A stretch of 64,000 nt of DNA from contig NZ_JAAMPT010000209.1 of the NCBI RefSeq assembly GCF_012911605.1, forward strand, positions 62,001-126,000, read 5' to 3'. Every line of letters begins with the position of its first letter. The first letter of the stretch is position 1. Below, one piece after another: positions 23,775 through 32,886 of the stretch. Both the position numbers and the translations under genes were made by a program. The notes beneath the pieces are model-generated. The model had not been told where the DNA came from. It made no database searches and saw only the letters and a list, made by a program, of their open reading frames with translations. This stretch comes from Flavobacterium solisilvae. Its GTDB lineage: Bacteria; Bacteroidota; Bacteroidia; Flavobacteriales; Flavobacteriaceae.

Positions 23775-24194
23775 ATGGAGGTTTTTAGCTGTCCTAAATG
23801 TCAAAGTAACACTATTGTAAAAAGTGGTATAATCAAAGACAGACAAAGGTTTTTGTGTAAAAAATGTAATTATTATTTCACGGTCAATAAACTTGGTAAA
23901 AAGATAGATAGTTACTACGTGACCAAAGCACTTCAGCTGTATCTTGAAGGTTTAAGTTATAGAGAAATAGAACGAATTATAGGTGTTTCTCATGTTACGG
24001 TAAGCAATTGGGTGAAAGAGTACAAAATTTCAAAACCCAATCACACTGATTATCATCCAACCTATAAGATATACAATCATTTAGAACTGGTAGAGTTTTT
24101 GAAAAACAAAGAAGTTTTGAAAGGTGCTGGGATGATTATAACTGAGTTAGGCGATAAATTTATGCTAATAAAATGGGAGCGATTTAAAGATTAA
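23775..24194 (+). CDS. InsA-like zinc-ribbon/HTH protein, probably a domesticated regulator
   Basis: This is a 139-residue protein. Residues 1-40 form a zinc ribbon (CPKCQSN...FLCKKCNYYF, four Cys). Residues of about 50-85 are a helix-turn-helix (YLEGLSYREIERIIGVSHVTVSNWVKEY). This is the architecture of InsA of IS1, about 91 residues. A 50-residue C-terminal extension ends in GDKFMLIKWERFKD. No transposase catalytic gene or terminal inverted repeats are nearby. It is the first gene upstream of the porin/MFS/acs cluster, so it may regulate it. Function is otherwise unknown. Confidence 0.65.
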   Translation: MEVFSCPKCQSNTIVKSGIIKDRQRFLCKKCNYYFTVNKLGKKIDSYYVTKALQLYLEGLSYREIERIIGVSHVTVSNWVKEYKISKPNHTDYHPTYKIYNHLELVEFLKNKEVLKGAGMIITELGDKFMLIKWERFKD

Positions 24195-24291
24195 CTATAG
24201 TAGTTAACAAAATTATATATCATAATTTTTTTCATCAATGATTTATTGGAATTTGGCTGAACCAAAAACTAACTAAAACCAATAAATTAAA

Positions 24292-25671
24292 ATGAAAAAA
24301 TTGGCATTAAGTGTAGTGCTGCTGTTATTAGCCAAGCTAAGCTTTGCTCAGGGTTCTACAGATTACGGTTCAGGTTTAAAAATTAATATTAATCCAGATG
24401 GTTCAAAGTATATGCGTGTGATAGCATGGAATCAAGTATGGCTAAGATCAACAGATAATAATTCGGGATCGGCTATAAATGGAGAATCGGCTTCTTCCAG
24501 TTTTGATATTGGAAACAGACGATTACGTTTTCTGGCGTATGCTCAAATTTCAAAGCGCTATATGGTTATGACACATTTTGGTATAAATAATCAAACATTT
24601 ACCAATGGTGGAGCATCTGGAACATCGGGAACTGGAGGTTATGGTGGAGGAAAAAAACCAGGATTGTTTTTTCATGATGCATGGAACGAATATGCTGTAG
24701 TACTTCCCGAAGAATCAAAGAATTTCTGTCTTTCTCTTGGTGGCGGATTGCATTATTTTATGGGATTGTCACGAATGACAATGGCTTCAACACTTAATTT
24801 TTTAACAGTTGATGCACCTATTTTTAATTGGCCGTTAATAGAAAACTCCGACCAATTTGCGCGTCAAATTGGACTTTTTGCCAAAGGAAAATATGGTAAA
24901 TTAGAATATCGTATAAGTTTCAACAAACCTTTTGCTACTAATTTAGCTCCAGCAGATGTGCCAACAGCAGATGCAGCAATAGCAGTTGATAATAGTGGAA
25001 ATACACAATGGTCAAAAGCAGGTTATTTTGAATATCAATTTTTAGACCAGGAATCTAATTTCCTTCCGTTCAAAGTAGGAACATATTTAGGAACAAAAAG
25101 AGTTTTCAATGTTGGTGCCGGGTTTTATTCCGCACCAGATGCTACCCGAACTTCAGTAGCTGGAGAAGTTAAAAAGCACAATATTAATTTATTTGCAGTA
25201 GATACCTTTTTAGACATGCCGTTTGGAACAGCAAAAAACAAAGCAGCAGTAACAGCTTATAGTGTTTTCTATAATTTCGATTTTGGACCAAATTATTTAA
25301 GAAACATTGGAATTATGAATGTTTCATCGGTTGACCCAACTTTTACTGGAACACCGGCTTTGGCTGGAGCAGGAAATGCACAACCTACTATTGGAACAGG
25401 GAATATTTGGTACACACAAGCTGGAGTACTTTTACCTTCTTCTGTGGATAAACCAAAAGTAAGAGTACAACCATTTGCTGCTTATACATATAAAAACTTT
25501 GAACGATTGGATGCACCAAGTTCTCAATTTGATTTTGGAACTAACTTGCTTCTTGACGGACATCATGCAAAAGTAACAGCTCAATATTCAACTAGACCTG
25601 TTTATACAGCGATTGGAAACAAAGACAGTTCAAAAGGAGAGTTTACGCTACAACTTCAAATTTATTTATAA
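24292..25671 (+). CDS. Outer-membrane porin (phosphate-selective porin-like)
   Basis: This is a 459-residue protein with a signal peptide (MKKLALSVVLLLLAKLSFAQG). Alternating hydrophobic and polar strands run to a C-terminal FTLQLQIYL typical of beta-barrels. The spread of aromatic belts and the length resemble porin O/P-type channels. Extracellular Gly-rich loops occur near residue 105 (GGASGTSGTGGYGGG). Its position 27 bp before an MFS symporter suggests the pair admits small organic acids through both membranes. The specificity is inferred from context. Confidence 0.75.
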   Translation: MKKLALSVVLLLLAKLSFAQGSTDYGSGLKININPDGSKYMRVIAWNQVWLRSTDNNSGSAINGESASSSFDIGNRRLRFLAYAQISKRYMVMTHFGINNQTFTNGGASGTSGTGGYGGGKKPGLFFHDAWNEYAVVLPEESKNFCLSLGGGLHYFMGLSRMTMASTLNFLTVDAPIFNWPLIENSDQFARQIGLFAKGKYGKLEYRISFNKPFATNLAPADVPTADAAIAVDNSGNTQWSKAGYFEYQFLDQESNFLPFKVGTYLGTKRVFNVGAGFYSAPDATRTSVAGEVKKHNINLFAVDTFLDMPFGTAKNKAAVTAYSVFYNFDFGPNYLRNIGIMNVSSVDPTFTGTPALAGAGNAQPTIGTGNIWYTQAGVLLPSSVDKPKVRVQPFAAYTYKNFERLDAPSSQFDFGTNLLLDGHHAKVTAQYSTRPVYTAIGNKDSSKGEFTLQLQIYL

Positions 25672-25698
25672 AATTAATCAAACCAAAAATTATATACT

Positions 25699-27237
25699 AT
25701 GAGCAACAATTCAAAAAAAGGAATTTGGAAAGTAATATCCGCTTCCTCAATGGGAACGATGATTGAATGGTATGACTTCTATATTTTCGGAAGTTTAGCC
25801 GTTGTTTTATCAACAAAATTTTTCCCGTCTGATAATCCAACAGCAGCTTTCTTGTCAACATTAGCAACCTTTGCAGCAGGTTTCGTGGTGCGTCCGTTTG
25901 GAGCATTATTTTTCGGAAGATTAGGCGATTTAATCGGAAGAAAATATACCTTTATGGTAACCTTAATGTTGATGGGTGGAGCAACTTTTGTCATTGGATG
26001 TATTCCAAGTTATGAAAGTATTGGATTTTTAGCGCCAGTATTGGTCTTAATTCTTCGTTTGCTGCAAGGTTTAGCCCTTGGAGGTGAATATGGCGGAGCG
26101 GCAACTTATGTAGCTGAACATGCACCAAAAGGCGAAAAAGGCTATTGGACTTCTTGGATTCAAACAACTGCAACAGTTGGTTTATTCATTTCGCTGATGG
26201 TAATTTTAATCACAAAAAGTCTGTTATCTAAAGAAGCCTTCGACGATTGGGGTTGGAGAGTTCCGTTTTGGGTTTCTATTTTGATGGTGTATGTTTCTTA
26301 TTTGATTAGAAAAAATATGGATGAATCCCCAGTTTTTGCCAAAGCTAAAGCCGAAGGAAAAACAGCAACCAATCCATTGAAGGAAAGTTTTGGCAACAAA
26401 TACAATTTGAAATTTGTTCTTTTAGCATTATTTGGAGCAACAATGGGACAAGGAGTTGTTTGGTACACAGGACAATTTTATGCGATGAATTTCTTGAAAA
26501 CAGTTCAGAGTATTGATTCTTCTCAAGTGGATATGTTACTTGGTATTGCATTAATTTTAGGAACGCCGTTTTTCGTATTCTTCGGATGGTTGAGTGATAA
26601 ATGGGGACGAAAATCAATTATGATGGCGGGAATGTTGTTGGCTATTTTACTATACAGACCAATTTATAGAGCAATGTATGATTCTACCGATTTAACCAAA
26701 AAAGTAGAAATAGCAGAACAAACTAAAGTAGTTCCGTCTTTGAAAGAAATCGACGCTACAAAGATTGACTCTGTTTATACTACTACAAAAGCTTATACCG
26801 ATGGAACTTTAGTGGAAGAAATCAAAACCAAGCATTTTGAAAACGGAAAATTGATGGTTGATGATAAAGGAAAAGAAAAAGTTGATACTAAAGTTACAAA
26901 AACAATCAATAGTGCCGATAAATGGTTTTTGGTCTTTATGGTATTTATTCAAGTTATTTTTGTAACGATGGTTTATGGACCAATTGCAGCATTCTTGGTA
27001 GAAATGTTCCCAGTAAAAATTAGATATACATCAATGTCGTTGCCATATCACGTAGGTAATGGAATTTTTGGAGGTTTGCTTCCTGCTATTTCAACCTATT
27101 TTGTAACCAATGCTAAAGAAGCCGGCGATCCTGAGTTTTATCTCGAAGGATTATGGTATCCAATTGCAATAGCGGCAGTTTGTTTTGTTATTGGAATGAT
27201 TTACATCGACAGAAAAATTAATACACTTCACGACTAA
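25699..27237 (+). CDS. MFS transporter, metabolite:H+ symporter (ProP-like) with a 90-residue loop insert
   Basis: This is a 512-residue 12-span MFS protein. Family signatures are GDLIGRKYTF after span 2, and the LLQGLALGGEYGGAATYVAEHAPKG motif of the metabolite-H+ symporter subgroup (ProP, KgtP). It also has a second-half GRKSIMMAGM. An unusual hydrophilic insert of about 90 residues, at about positions 318-408 (Lys/Glu/Thr-rich), lies between the C-half spans. Together with the porin, kinase and acyl-CoA synthetases this looks like a carboxylate importer. The substrate is not proven. Confidence 0.85.
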   Translation: MSNNSKKGIWKVISASSMGTMIEWYDFYIFGSLAVVLSTKFFPSDNPTAAFLSTLATFAAGFVVRPFGALFFGRLGDLIGRKYTFMVTLMLMGGATFVIGCIPSYESIGFLAPVLVLILRLLQGLALGGEYGGAATYVAEHAPKGEKGYWTSWIQTTATVGLFISLMVILITKSLLSKEAFDDWGWRVPFWVSILMVYVSYLIRKNMDESPVFAKAKAEGKTATNPLKESFGNKYNLKFVLLALFGATMGQGVVWYTGQFYAMNFLKTVQSIDSSQVDMLLGIALILGTPFFVFFGWLSDKWGRKSIMMAGMLLAILLYRPIYRAMYDSTDLTKKVEIAEQTKVVPSLKEIDATKIDSVYTTTKAYTDGTLVEEIKTKHFENGKLMVDDKGKEKVDTKVTKTINSADKWFLVFMVFIQVIFVTMVYGPIAAFLVEMFPVKIRYTSMSLPYHVGNGIFGGLLPAISTYFVTNAKEAGDPEFYLEGLWYPIAIAAVCFVIGMIYIDRKINTLHD

Positions 27238-27248
27238 AAGATAAGATT

Positions 27249-27464
27249 ATGAACGCATTAAAAAAATATTTAGGTATTGTTTGGATTGCATTAGCAATTG
27301 CAGTTGCCTATTTTTCCATTGGGATATTTGGTTACAAATTAACCACAGGAAAACAAGACGATTTGGTATTTGGAATTATAGTATTTTTTATATTATTGCC
27401 AATGGTTGTTACCGGATTGACCATTTTTGGTTGGTACGCCTTAACCAACGAATATGAAGATTAG
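27249..27464 (+). CDS. DUF6814-like small membrane protein
   Basis: This 71-residue protein has two hydrophobic spans (YLGIVWIALAIAVAYFSIGIF; GIIVFFILLPMVVTGLTIFGWY). It resembles small proteins (DUF6814) found next to MFS symporters in Bacteroidota. It lies 11 bp after the symporter gene and may be a partner subunit. Confidence 0.7.
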   Translation: MNALKKYLGIVWIALAIAVAYFSIGIFGYKLTTGKQDDLVFGIIVFFILLPMVVTGLTIFGWYALTNEYED

Positions 27465-27486
27465 TTAATAAATTGATTGGTTATTT

Positions 27487-27520
27487 TCCATGAGCTCTTT
27501 TTATAAGAGCTTGTGGTTTT
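27487..27520 (+). terminator. Hairpin with T-rich tail inside the transport operon
   Basis: An AGCTCTT/AAGAGCT stem around TTTAT is followed by TGTGGTTTTTAG. It may end or attenuate transcription from the porin-MFS part before the sensor-kinase part. Confidence 0.45.
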
Positions 27521-27527
27521 TAGAATT

Positions 27528-27722
27528 ATGAAACAAAGACATCAACAAAAATTTGTAATCATTTCACTAATCCTTTTAATAGGGTTAAATCTTCCTATTT
27601 TATTACTTTTTGACAGTTCAGAAAGTTGTATGGGAATACCGGTTATTTATGTTTACATTTTTTCGGTATGGTTGTTCTCTATACTGTTGTCCTATATTTT
27701 GCTAAAACGCTATTATGAGTAG
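27528..27722 (+). CDS. Small two-span membrane protein, hypothetical
   Basis: This 64-residue protein starts at the ATG at 27528 rather than the GTG at 27513. It has a basic N-terminus (MKQRHQQK), one span (FVIISLILLIGLNLPILLLF) and another (YVYIFSVWLFSILLSYILL). It overlaps the start of the transporter-kinase gene by 8 bp, so it is translationally coupled. It may be an accessory subunit of that sensor. Function unknown. Confidence 0.65.
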   Translation: MKQRHQQKFVIISLILLIGLNLPILLLFDSSESCMGIPVIYVYIFSVWLFSILLSYILLKRYYE

Positions 27723-30414
27723 TTTAGGATTGTTAATCATATTAGGGATTTACCTTGGAATTCTTTTTTTAATTGCCAATTGGGCAGAAAAAAGAGGAAA
27801 TTCAAAATGGGTAAACAATCCTTATGTTTATTCATTTTCGTTAGCAATTTATTGTACAGCTTGGACGTATTATGGTAGTATTGGTGTAGCAGCCGATTCA
27901 GGATTAAGTTATATTCCCATTTATCTTGGACCAATAATTATTATTCCTACTTGGATTATTTTGATGAAAAAAATCATCCGAATTTCCAGAGTAAACAAAG
28001 TTTCCAGCATTGCCGATTTTATTTCGCTTCGCTATGGAAACAGTCGTTTTCTCGGAGCTTTAGTTACGATTGTTTGCCTTTTTGGAATTCTACCTTATAT
28101 CGGATTGCAACTGAAAGCCATAGCCGAAACATTTCACATTGTAACTAATACCAAAGCAAGAACCTATGTTTTTGATGATAGTACAACTTATATTGCATTT
28201 GCATTAGCAATCTTTGCTTCAATTTACGGAACAAAATATGTCGATGCTTCCGAGAAAAGAAAAGGAATTGTAACAGCTGTTGCATTAGAAAGTATTCTAA
28301 AATTGGTATTTTTTATCATCATTGGTGTATATGTCACATTTTTTGTTTTTGATGGTTTCGATGATATTTATGCCAAAGCTTCATTATTGGAAAATTTCCA
28401 TAAAAAGAATACGGTTGGAGGTTTGCCTCAAGCCATAAACTGGTTTTTTCTGTGCGTACTTTCTTTATTTTCCATGTTTTTGTTGCCAAGACAGTTTCAG
28501 GTTTCAGTAATAGAAAATACAAGAGAAAGTCATGTCAATACAGCTATTTGGCTGTTTCCTTTATACCTTTTGTTATTCAATATTTTTGTGTTTCCAATAG
28601 CTTGGGGTGGAAATATCATGTTTGATGGTCAAAATGCAAATTCCGATATGTATTCATTACTAATTCCTCAGTTTTTAGGAAATGAAACATTAACGGTAAT
28701 GGTTTTTCTCGGAGGATTTTCCGCAGCAATTTCGATGATTGTGGTTTCTTCTATCGGACTTTCAACAATGGTGAGTAATAACTTAATTATTCCGTATGGA
28801 TTACTAGGAAGATTGCAAAATAACGAACAATCAACCATCAATAAAAAGATTGTAAACATTAGACGAATAGGGATTTTTTCGATGATTATCATTGCTTATT
28901 TCTTGTATCGTGTTTTTGCTCTCGATTATAATTTGGTTTCTATCGGAATGGTTGCTTTTGTAATTATTGCTCAATTAGCACCATCATTTTTTGGAGCATT
29001 ATTTTGGCGAAGAGGTTCAAGAACCGGTGCCGTTTCGGGATTAATAGTTGGTTTTATTATTTGCTTATATACGTTGTTAATTCCTTATGCCATCGGAATA
29101 ACTCGAGCCGATACTTCTTTTATTACTGAAGGATTGTTTGGAATAAAATTATTAAAACCATTACAACTTTTCGGATTAGATTATCTCGATCCAATTCCAC
29201 ATGCGTTATTTTGGAGTTTGTTATTCAATTTTATGACATTTATTGCGGTTTCGGTTAGTTTTAAAGGAAATTACAGAGAACGAAATTATGCCGAAATGTT
29301 CTTGGACATCAATAAATACATCAATATGCATGAAAATGCATTCGTTTGGCGAGGAACAGCTTATAGAACAGATATTGAGAAAGTTTTAGTGAGATTTTTA
29401 GGCGAAGAAAGAACAAAACGTGCAATGAATATCTTCAATCTCAAATACAATGTAGATAAGAATGAAGAATTGGCGGATGCTCGTTTAATCAAATTCTCCG
29501 AAAATTTATTAACAGGACATATTGGAACAGCTTCGGCTAAAATATTGATTTCAAGTGTAGTAAAAGAAGAGAAAATTACGTTACCCGAAGTGTTGAAGAT
29601 TTTAGAAGAATCCAAAGAAAACATCATTATCAACAAAAAATTAACCGAAACGTCCAATGAATTAAAAGAAATTTCAGCCAAACTGCATGAAGCTAATCTT
29701 TCGTTGATGGAAAAAGACAAACAAAAAGACGAGTTTTTGGACACAGTAACTCATGAATTGCGAACGCCAATCACCGCTATTCGAGCTTCCAGCGAAATTT
29801 TGCACGACGATGATGAAATTCCCGAAGAACTCAAAAAACAATTCTTACAAAACATTATTTCTGAATCAGATAGATTAAATAGGTTGATTGATAAAATCCT
29901 CGATTTGGAAAAATTTGAAACCGGAAGACAAAAAGTTAACTTTTCGAATAATTTGATTATTGAAACGATTGAAAATTCCATCGAACCATTGCAACAATTA
30001 ATTACGAATAAAGATATTTTGGTTCACATTGAAGGAAATAGAAATCTGAAAGCTGATTATGATGAAGACCGAATTGTTCAAGTAATAACGAATTTGGTTT
30101 CTAATGCGATTAAATTTTGTGCAGAAACCAACGGATTGATTACCTTAGCTGTTTATGATAAACACGATTACTTGCAAATAGAAGTAAGCGACAACGGTAA
30201 AGGAATTGCGTCAAGTGATTTTGAAGCAATTTTTGATAAATTTTATCAGTCAACCAATCAAAATTTTAAAAAACCAATTGGTAGCGGTTTGGGATTGGCA
30301 ATTTGTAAGCAAATAATCGAGCATCATAAAGGCAAAATTTGGGCAAGAAATAATGCCACTGGCGGTGCTTGTCTTACTTTTACCTTACCAAAAAAAGCAA
30401 CAATAATCAATTAA
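27715..30414 (+). CDS. Sodium:solute symporter-histidine kinase fusion (CrbS/CbrA-like sensor)
   Basis: This is an 899-residue protein. Residues of about 1-500 form an SSSF/SLC5 transporter domain with roughly 13 spans (NPYVYSFSLAIYCTAWTYYG, then SSIADFISLRYG). A linker leads to the kinase: H-box THELRTPITA with phospho-His at residue 680, N-box NLVSNAIKF, G1 SDNGKGI and G2 GSGLGLAICK. No PAS or receiver domain is evident. CrbS in Vibrio and Pseudomonas has the same transporter-kinase design and turns on acs for acetate use. The location next to two acyl-CoA synthetases matches this. The ligand is inferred. Confidence 0.87.
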   Translation: MSSLGLLIILGIYLGILFLIANWAEKRGNSKWVNNPYVYSFSLAIYCTAWTYYGSIGVAADSGLSYIPIYLGPIIIIPTWIILMKKIIRISRVNKVSSIADFISLRYGNSRFLGALVTIVCLFGILPYIGLQLKAIAETFHIVTNTKARTYVFDDSTTYIAFALAIFASIYGTKYVDASEKRKGIVTAVALESILKLVFFIIIGVYVTFFVFDGFDDIYAKASLLENFHKKNTVGGLPQAINWFFLCVLSLFSMFLLPRQFQVSVIENTRESHVNTAIWLFPLYLLLFNIFVFPIAWGGNIMFDGQNANSDMYSLLIPQFLGNETLTVMVFLGGFSAAISMIVVSSIGLSTMVSNNLIIPYGLLGRLQNNEQSTINKKIVNIRRIGIFSMIIIAYFLYRVFALDYNLVSIGMVAFVIIAQLAPSFFGALFWRRGSRTGAVSGLIVGFIICLYTLLIPYAIGITRADTSFITEGLFGIKLLKPLQLFGLDYLDPIPHALFWSLLFNFMTFIAVSVSFKGNYRERNYAEMFLDINKYINMHENAFVWRGTAYRTDIEKVLVRFLGEERTKRAMNIFNLKYNVDKNEELADARLIKFSENLLTGHIGTASAKILISSVVKEEKITLPEVLKILEESKENIIINKKLTETSNELKEISAKLHEANLSLMEKDKQKDEFLDTVTHELRTPITAIRASSEILHDDDEIPEELKKQFLQNIISESDRLNRLIDKILDLEKFETGRQKVNFSNNLIIETIENSIEPLQQLITNKDILVHIEGNRNLKADYDEDRIVQVITNLVSNAIKFCAETNGLITLAVYDKHDYLQIEVSDNGKGIASSDFEAIFDKFYQSTNQNFKKPIGSGLGLAICKQIIEHHKGKIWARNNATGGACLTFTLPKKATIIN

Positions 30415-30433
30415 TGTAGTAACAAATCTATAT

Positions 30434-30799
30434 ATGAAGAAGATTTTAATAGTTGACGATGAGCCTAATATTGTAATGTCATTGGAATATACTTTTAAGA
30501 AAAATAATTTTGAAGTATTCATTGCTCGTGACGGACAGGAAGCATTGGATATTTTAAAAACTCATTTTCCCGATGTTATTATTCTGGATATTATGATGCC
30601 TTTGGTTGATGGATTTGAAACATTGGAACAAATTAAAAAGAACGAAGAATTAAATCATTGCAAAGTTCTTTTTCTTTCGGCAAAAAATAAAGAAAGCGAT
30701 ATAGAAAAAGGAATGACACTTGGTGCCGATGCCTATTTAACCAAACCTTTTTCCATCAAAAAAGTAGTAGAACAAGTAAACGAACTGCTAGGAATTTAA
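30434..30799 (+). CDS. Receiver-only response regulator
   Basis: This is a 121-residue protein made only of a CheY-like receiver. The acidic pair is Asp8-Asp9 (in VDDEP). The phospho-acceptor is Asp52 in IILDIMMP, and the conserved Lys lies in TKPF. There is no DNA-binding output domain, whereas the classical partner of CrbS-type kinases carries an HTH. It lies 19 bp after the kinase gene. It must act by protein contact, by phosphate relay (for example via the Hpt protein at 23202) or on another regulator. Confidence 0.9.
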   Translation: MKKILIVDDEPNIVMSLEYTFKKNNFEVFIARDGQEALDILKTHFPDVIILDIMMPLVDGFETLEQIKKNEELNHCKVLFLSAKNKESDIEKGMTLGADAYLTKPFSIKKVVEQVNELLGI

Positions 30800-30892
30800 C
30801 CCAAAATAAACAATTAAAAATAATGAATTTGTCTTATTCAAACCGAATAGGATTCCATAACTACATTCACAACTGAACTAACAATTAACAAA

Positions 30893-32788
30893 ATGAACTA
30901 TCAAGAATTTTACAATAAAAGTATCGAAAACCCTGAAAAATTTTGGACAGAACAGGCTAATGAAATTGATTGGTTTGCTAAACCGGAGCAAATTCTTTCC
31001 AACGATGAAACTGGTTATCCATTATGGTACAAAGACGGAATATTAAATGCATGTTATTTAGCTTTGGACAAACACATTCAAGACGGATATGGCGAACAAA
31101 CCGCTATCATTTATGATTCTCCGGTTACACAAACGGTAAAAAAATATACATTCAACGAAGTAAAATCAGAAGTGGCAAGATTAGCCGGAGGTTTAACATC
31201 GTTAGGACTAAAAAAAGGACATACAGCAGTTATTTATATGCCAATGATTCCACAAGCGGCTTTTGCCATGTTGGCTTGTGCTAGAATAGGAGTAACGCAT
31301 TCGGTTGTTTTTGGCGGGTTTGCTCCACATGAATTAGCGATTCGTATTGATGATTGCAAACCACGAGTTATTCTTACAGCTTCGTCGGGAATTGAGATTG
31401 ATCGATTGATTGCCTACAAACCTTTGGTGGATGAAGCCATTGAATTGGCTGAACATAAACCTAAAAAAGTAGTGGTTTTAAACCGAAAATTAGGAGCAAG
31501 AATTCCGTTTAAGAAATACGATGTCGATTATGATGCGTTAGTTTACGGTTCGGAAGAAGTTCCTTGCGTTCCGGTAGAAACGACACATCCGTTGTATGTT
31601 TTATATACATCGGGAACAACAGGAAAACCAAAAGGAATTGTTCGTGATACCGCTGGATATGCTGTTGCTTTAAAATTTTCGATGCAAAAAATTTACGGCG
31701 TAAAACCCGATGAGGTTTTTTGGGCAGCTTCAGATGTTGGTTGGGTTGTTGGTCATAGTTTCATAGTTTACGGACCGTTAATTAATCGAAATGCCACGAT
31801 AGTTTTTGAAGGAAAACCGATAAAAACGCCAGATTCGAGTACATTTTGGCGAGTTGTTGCTGAGCATAAAGTAAGCGCGATGTTCACGGCACCAACGGCC
31901 ATTCGTGCCATTAAAAAAGAAGATCCAAATGGTGAATTCATCAAACAATATGATATTTCAAGTTTGCGAACTCAGTTTTTAGCAGGCGAACGATGTGATG
32001 TAGCTACGTTAGAATGGTATCAAAAACATATTCCAATTCCGGCAATCGATCATTGGTGGCAAACAGAATCAGGTTGGCCAATGATTGCTAATATGATGGG
32101 AGTTGAATATTTACCGATAAAACCAGGTTCGTCAGGTAAAGCAGTTTCGGGTTATGATATTCAGATTTTGGGAGAAAATGGTCAGGAACTTGGAGCAAAT
32201 GAAGAAGGTTATGTTGTAATCAAATTGCCTTTGCCACCAGGAACGTTATTGGATATTTGGAATGATAATGAACGCTTTCAAGCAGGTTATTTGACTAAAT
32301 TTCCAGGTTATTATTTTTCCGGTGATGGTGGATTTAAAGATGATGATGGTTATATTTTTATTACCGGTAGAGTAGATGATGTGATAAACGTTGCAGGACA
32401 TCGATTATCAACTGCCGAAATGGAAGAAATTGTAGCATCACATCAAGCAGTTGCTGAATGTGCTGTGATCGGAATTAATGATGAACTGAAAGGACAAATA
32501 CCGTTAGCTCTAGTAGTCACAAAATTTGGCGAAAATATAGAACATTTTCAATTGCAATATGAAATAGTACAATTAGTCAGAGAAAAAATTGGAGCGGTTG
32601 CTTCTTTACGAGATGTAGTTTTAGTTCAGCGATTACCAAAAACTCGTTCGGGTAAAATCTTACGTAAACTTTTGCGAAGCATATCCGATGGAGAAAAATT
32701 CCAAATTCCATCAACCATTGATGATGAAGCAATTATTGATGAAGTGAGAGAAGAATTTGTAAAAGCAAAAATTGGTTCATTCAAATAG
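30893..32788 (+). CDS. Acyl-CoA synthetase of the propionyl-CoA synthetase (PrpE/ACSS3) type
   Basis: This is a 631-residue adenylate-forming enzyme. It has the P-loop-like YTSGTTGKPKGIVRD, the acyl-site DHWWQTESGWP, GYYFSGDGGFKDDDGY and the C-terminal GRVDDVINVAGHRLS. The catalytic and acetylable Lys is in PKTRSGKIL. The PrpE-like features are YPLWYKDGILN, TGKPKGIVRDTAG and PPGTLLDIW. It would make propionyl- or acetyl-CoA from the acid, ATP and CoA. It sits between the sensor system and acs, and the acyl-CoA carboxylase at 54.9-58.6 kb could use its product. Substrate preference is a prediction. Confidence 0.85.
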   Translation: MNYQEFYNKSIENPEKFWTEQANEIDWFAKPEQILSNDETGYPLWYKDGILNACYLALDKHIQDGYGEQTAIIYDSPVTQTVKKYTFNEVKSEVARLAGGLTSLGLKKGHTAVIYMPMIPQAAFAMLACARIGVTHSVVFGGFAPHELAIRIDDCKPRVILTASSGIEIDRLIAYKPLVDEAIELAEHKPKKVVVLNRKLGARIPFKKYDVDYDALVYGSEEVPCVPVETTHPLYVLYTSGTTGKPKGIVRDTAGYAVALKFSMQKIYGVKPDEVFWAASDVGWVVGHSFIVYGPLINRNATIVFEGKPIKTPDSSTFWRVVAEHKVSAMFTAPTAIRAIKKEDPNGEFIKQYDISSLRTQFLAGERCDVATLEWYQKHIPIPAIDHWWQTESGWPMIANMMGVEYLPIKPGSSGKAVSGYDIQILGENGQELGANEEGYVVIKLPLPPGTLLDIWNDNERFQAGYLTKFPGYYFSGDGGFKDDDGYIFITGRVDDVINVAGHRLSTAEMEEIVASHQAVAECAVIGINDELKGQIPLALVVTKFGENIEHFQLQYEIVQLVREKIGAVASLRDVVLVQRLPKTRSGKILRKLLRSISDGEKFQIPSTIDDEAIIDEVREEFVKAKIGSFK

Positions 32789-32827
32789 TTAATAACTATA
32801 TATATTTATTTTGCAACAAAAAATAAA

Positions 32828-32884
32828 ATGACATTCATAGAATATTTATATTTACAATATCAAACGATTAAAAAAGGAGATTAA
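32828..32884 (+). CDS. Putative 18-aa ORF upstream of acs
   Basis: An ATG at 32828 opens 18 codons (MTFIEYLYLQYQTIKKGD) to a TAA at 32882-32884, just 2 bp before the acs start codon at 32887. The Shine-Dalgarno-like AAGGAG for acs lies inside its 3' end, so the short ORF could couple to or modulate acs translation. No family is recognised and it may be spurious. Confidence 0.3.
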   Translation: MTFIEYLYLQYQTIKKGD

Positions 32885-32886
32885 CA

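Noticed and set aside
23775..24194. Intact IS1-type insertion sequence
   Set aside because: No InsB-like catalytic gene, no terminal inverted repeats and no target duplication are visible.
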